A DNA stretch of 64,000 bases, from assembly GCF_012932675.1 (NCBI RefSeq), contig NZ_JAAIIF010000009.1, forward strand, positions 124,001 to 188,000, written 5' to 3'. The notes below the pieces were generated by a model. The model made no database searches. It saw only the letters and a program-made list of their open reading frames with translations, and was not told the DNA's origin. Below, piece by piece: positions 63,409 to 64,000 of the stretch (positions are counted from its first letter, which is position 1; each line of letters opens with the position of its first letter). A program made the translations under genes and the position numbers. The DNA comes from Bifidobacterium erythrocebi (GTDB lineage Bacteria; Actinomycetota; Actinomycetes; Actinomycetales; Bifidobacteriaceae).

Positions 63409-63711
63409 TATCATTTACCTCCGTTTATTGAGAATACGCATTCACTCTACCCTCGCCGTCTGTCATTGTGAACTCCTCGTTCGTACTTTCCGACGCGGCA
63501 CTTTCCGAACCGCGCTCCTCGCCCGTTCCGGAGCCGTTCGCGCACCGTTTGCGCACTGCTCGCATGCCGTTCGCACGTCGCTTCGACACGGGTATGTGGG
63601 GGAAGTTGGGAGCATTTACGGAATACACGGACAGTGCGAGCCGCACGGCTGTATGATGTCCCCTTTGGAGCGAGGAACATGCCGAAACGCATCAAGAGAA
63701 GGAGAGGACAG
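63409..63711. other. Intergenic region between divergent purE and the Dxs-like gene
   Basis: About 300 bases with no credible gene. TATTCT on the minus strand (about 63,430) may be the purE -10, and TATGAT (63,651) may serve the plus-strand gene. The middle has several short CGTTCGC/TTTGCGCA-like GC-rich repeats but no clear operator. Confidence 0.4.
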
Positions 63712-64000
63712 ATGCACGAGGGGCTGCTGAGAACCATCACGGGACCGGCCGATGTGAAGGCGCTCGATCCCGGCCTGCTCGCCGACCTGTGCGCCGAGAT
63801 CCGCACCGTCCTGCTTGAGTACGGCCATCGTCATGGCGGTCATATCGGTTCCAATCTCGGCTTGGTGGAGGCCACCGTCGCCCTGCACCGCGTCTTCGAT
63901 TCCCCGCATGACCGCATCGTCTTCGATGTGTCGCATCAAAGCTATGTGCACAAGATGCTCACCGGGCGCACCGGTGCCTATCTCGATCCCGCCCGTGCCG
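63712..64000 (+). CDS. dxs: 1-deoxy-D-xylulose-5-phosphate synthase-like enzyme (3' partial)
   Basis: Only the first 96 residues are in the window. GGHIGSNLGLVEATVALHRVFD and DRIVFDVSHQSYVHKMLTGR are the Dxs N-terminal signature, including the thiamine-diphosphate phosphate-region His pair. The DVSHQS and GGHIGSN forms differ from the classic DVGHQ/GGHLASS and match a shorter second Dxs class found in Firmicutes and bifidobacteria. The ATG at 63712 follows GGAGAGG. It would make DXP for isoprenoids (MEP pathway) and thiamine/pyridoxal; which pathway this copy serves cannot be told from the fragment. Confidence 0.85.
   Translation, partial: MHEGLLRTITGPADVKALDPGLLADLCAEIRTVLLEYGHRHGGHIGSNLGLVEATVALHRVFDSPHDRIVFDVSHQSYVHKMLTGRTGAYLDPARA

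Overview
The window is typical Bifidobacterium chromosome (high-GC actinobacterium). The case rests on gene content and layout: a fused ECF transporter, a LexA/LysM/NrdR block with Cheo-type SOS boxes, an L-lactate dehydrogenase, HflX, a 1.3-kaa HrpA helicase, a PurT-based purine pathway with a large one-piece PurL, and a nucleoside-scavenging island. The species cannot be fixed from sequence alone. No rRNA, tRNA, CRISPR array, transposase or integrase was seen.

Layout. 1-20.8 kb is housekeeping: ECF ATPase/permease fusion (5' cut off), YhbY, MFS exporter, RarA, PPK2, DUF3516 helicase, NrdR, the SOS divergon LysM protein/LexA, a CDF metal exporter, Ldh, HflX, an RsmC-like methyltransferase and HrpA. 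21.0-27.1 kb is purT-purC-purL, and 43.0-47.0 kb is purF-purM-purD. Between these two purine blocks lies about 15.8 kb of accessory DNA, visibly less GC-rich over much of its length. It holds a two-component system divergent from a lipoprotein/adaptor/ABC export operon, then a AAA ATPase-nuclease gene behind a perfect 52-bp palindrome and followed by a non-coding tract of repeats. It continues with a minus-strand operon (two microproteins, DUF4839/PASTA membrane protein, PH-like/zinc-ribbon protein, SPFH-SHOCT protein, FxLYD-like lipoprotein, DUF4230 protein) divergent from an XRE regulator, and ends with a LexA-controlled Y-family polymerase operon.

47.3-58.8 kb is a minus-strand nucleoside/ribose catabolic island: two MFS transporters, two nucleoside hydrolases, ribokinase, a PsuK-like PfkB kinase, an HTH-PfkB fusion that lacks the catalytic Asp, a TrpF-like barrel that lacks the catalytic Cys, an iron-type alcohol dehydrogenase and a LacI regulator. 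Matching operators sit at two promoters. 59.1-64.0 kb has an LTA-synthase-like enzyme, purE-purK-fur (overlapping genes) and the start of a Dxs-like gene.

Together the window encodes purine synthesis steps PurF, PurD, PurT, PurL, PurM, PurK, PurE and PurC, next to a scavenging system that recovers bases and ribose from nucleosides. The best candidates for undescribed biology are the palindrome/ATPase-nuclease/repeat locus (32.7-34.7 kb), the SPFH/DUF4839/DUF4230 operon with its divergent regulator (34.7-40.8 kb), and the TrpF-like/Fe-ADH/degenerate-kinase group in the nucleoside island (49.7-53.9 kb).
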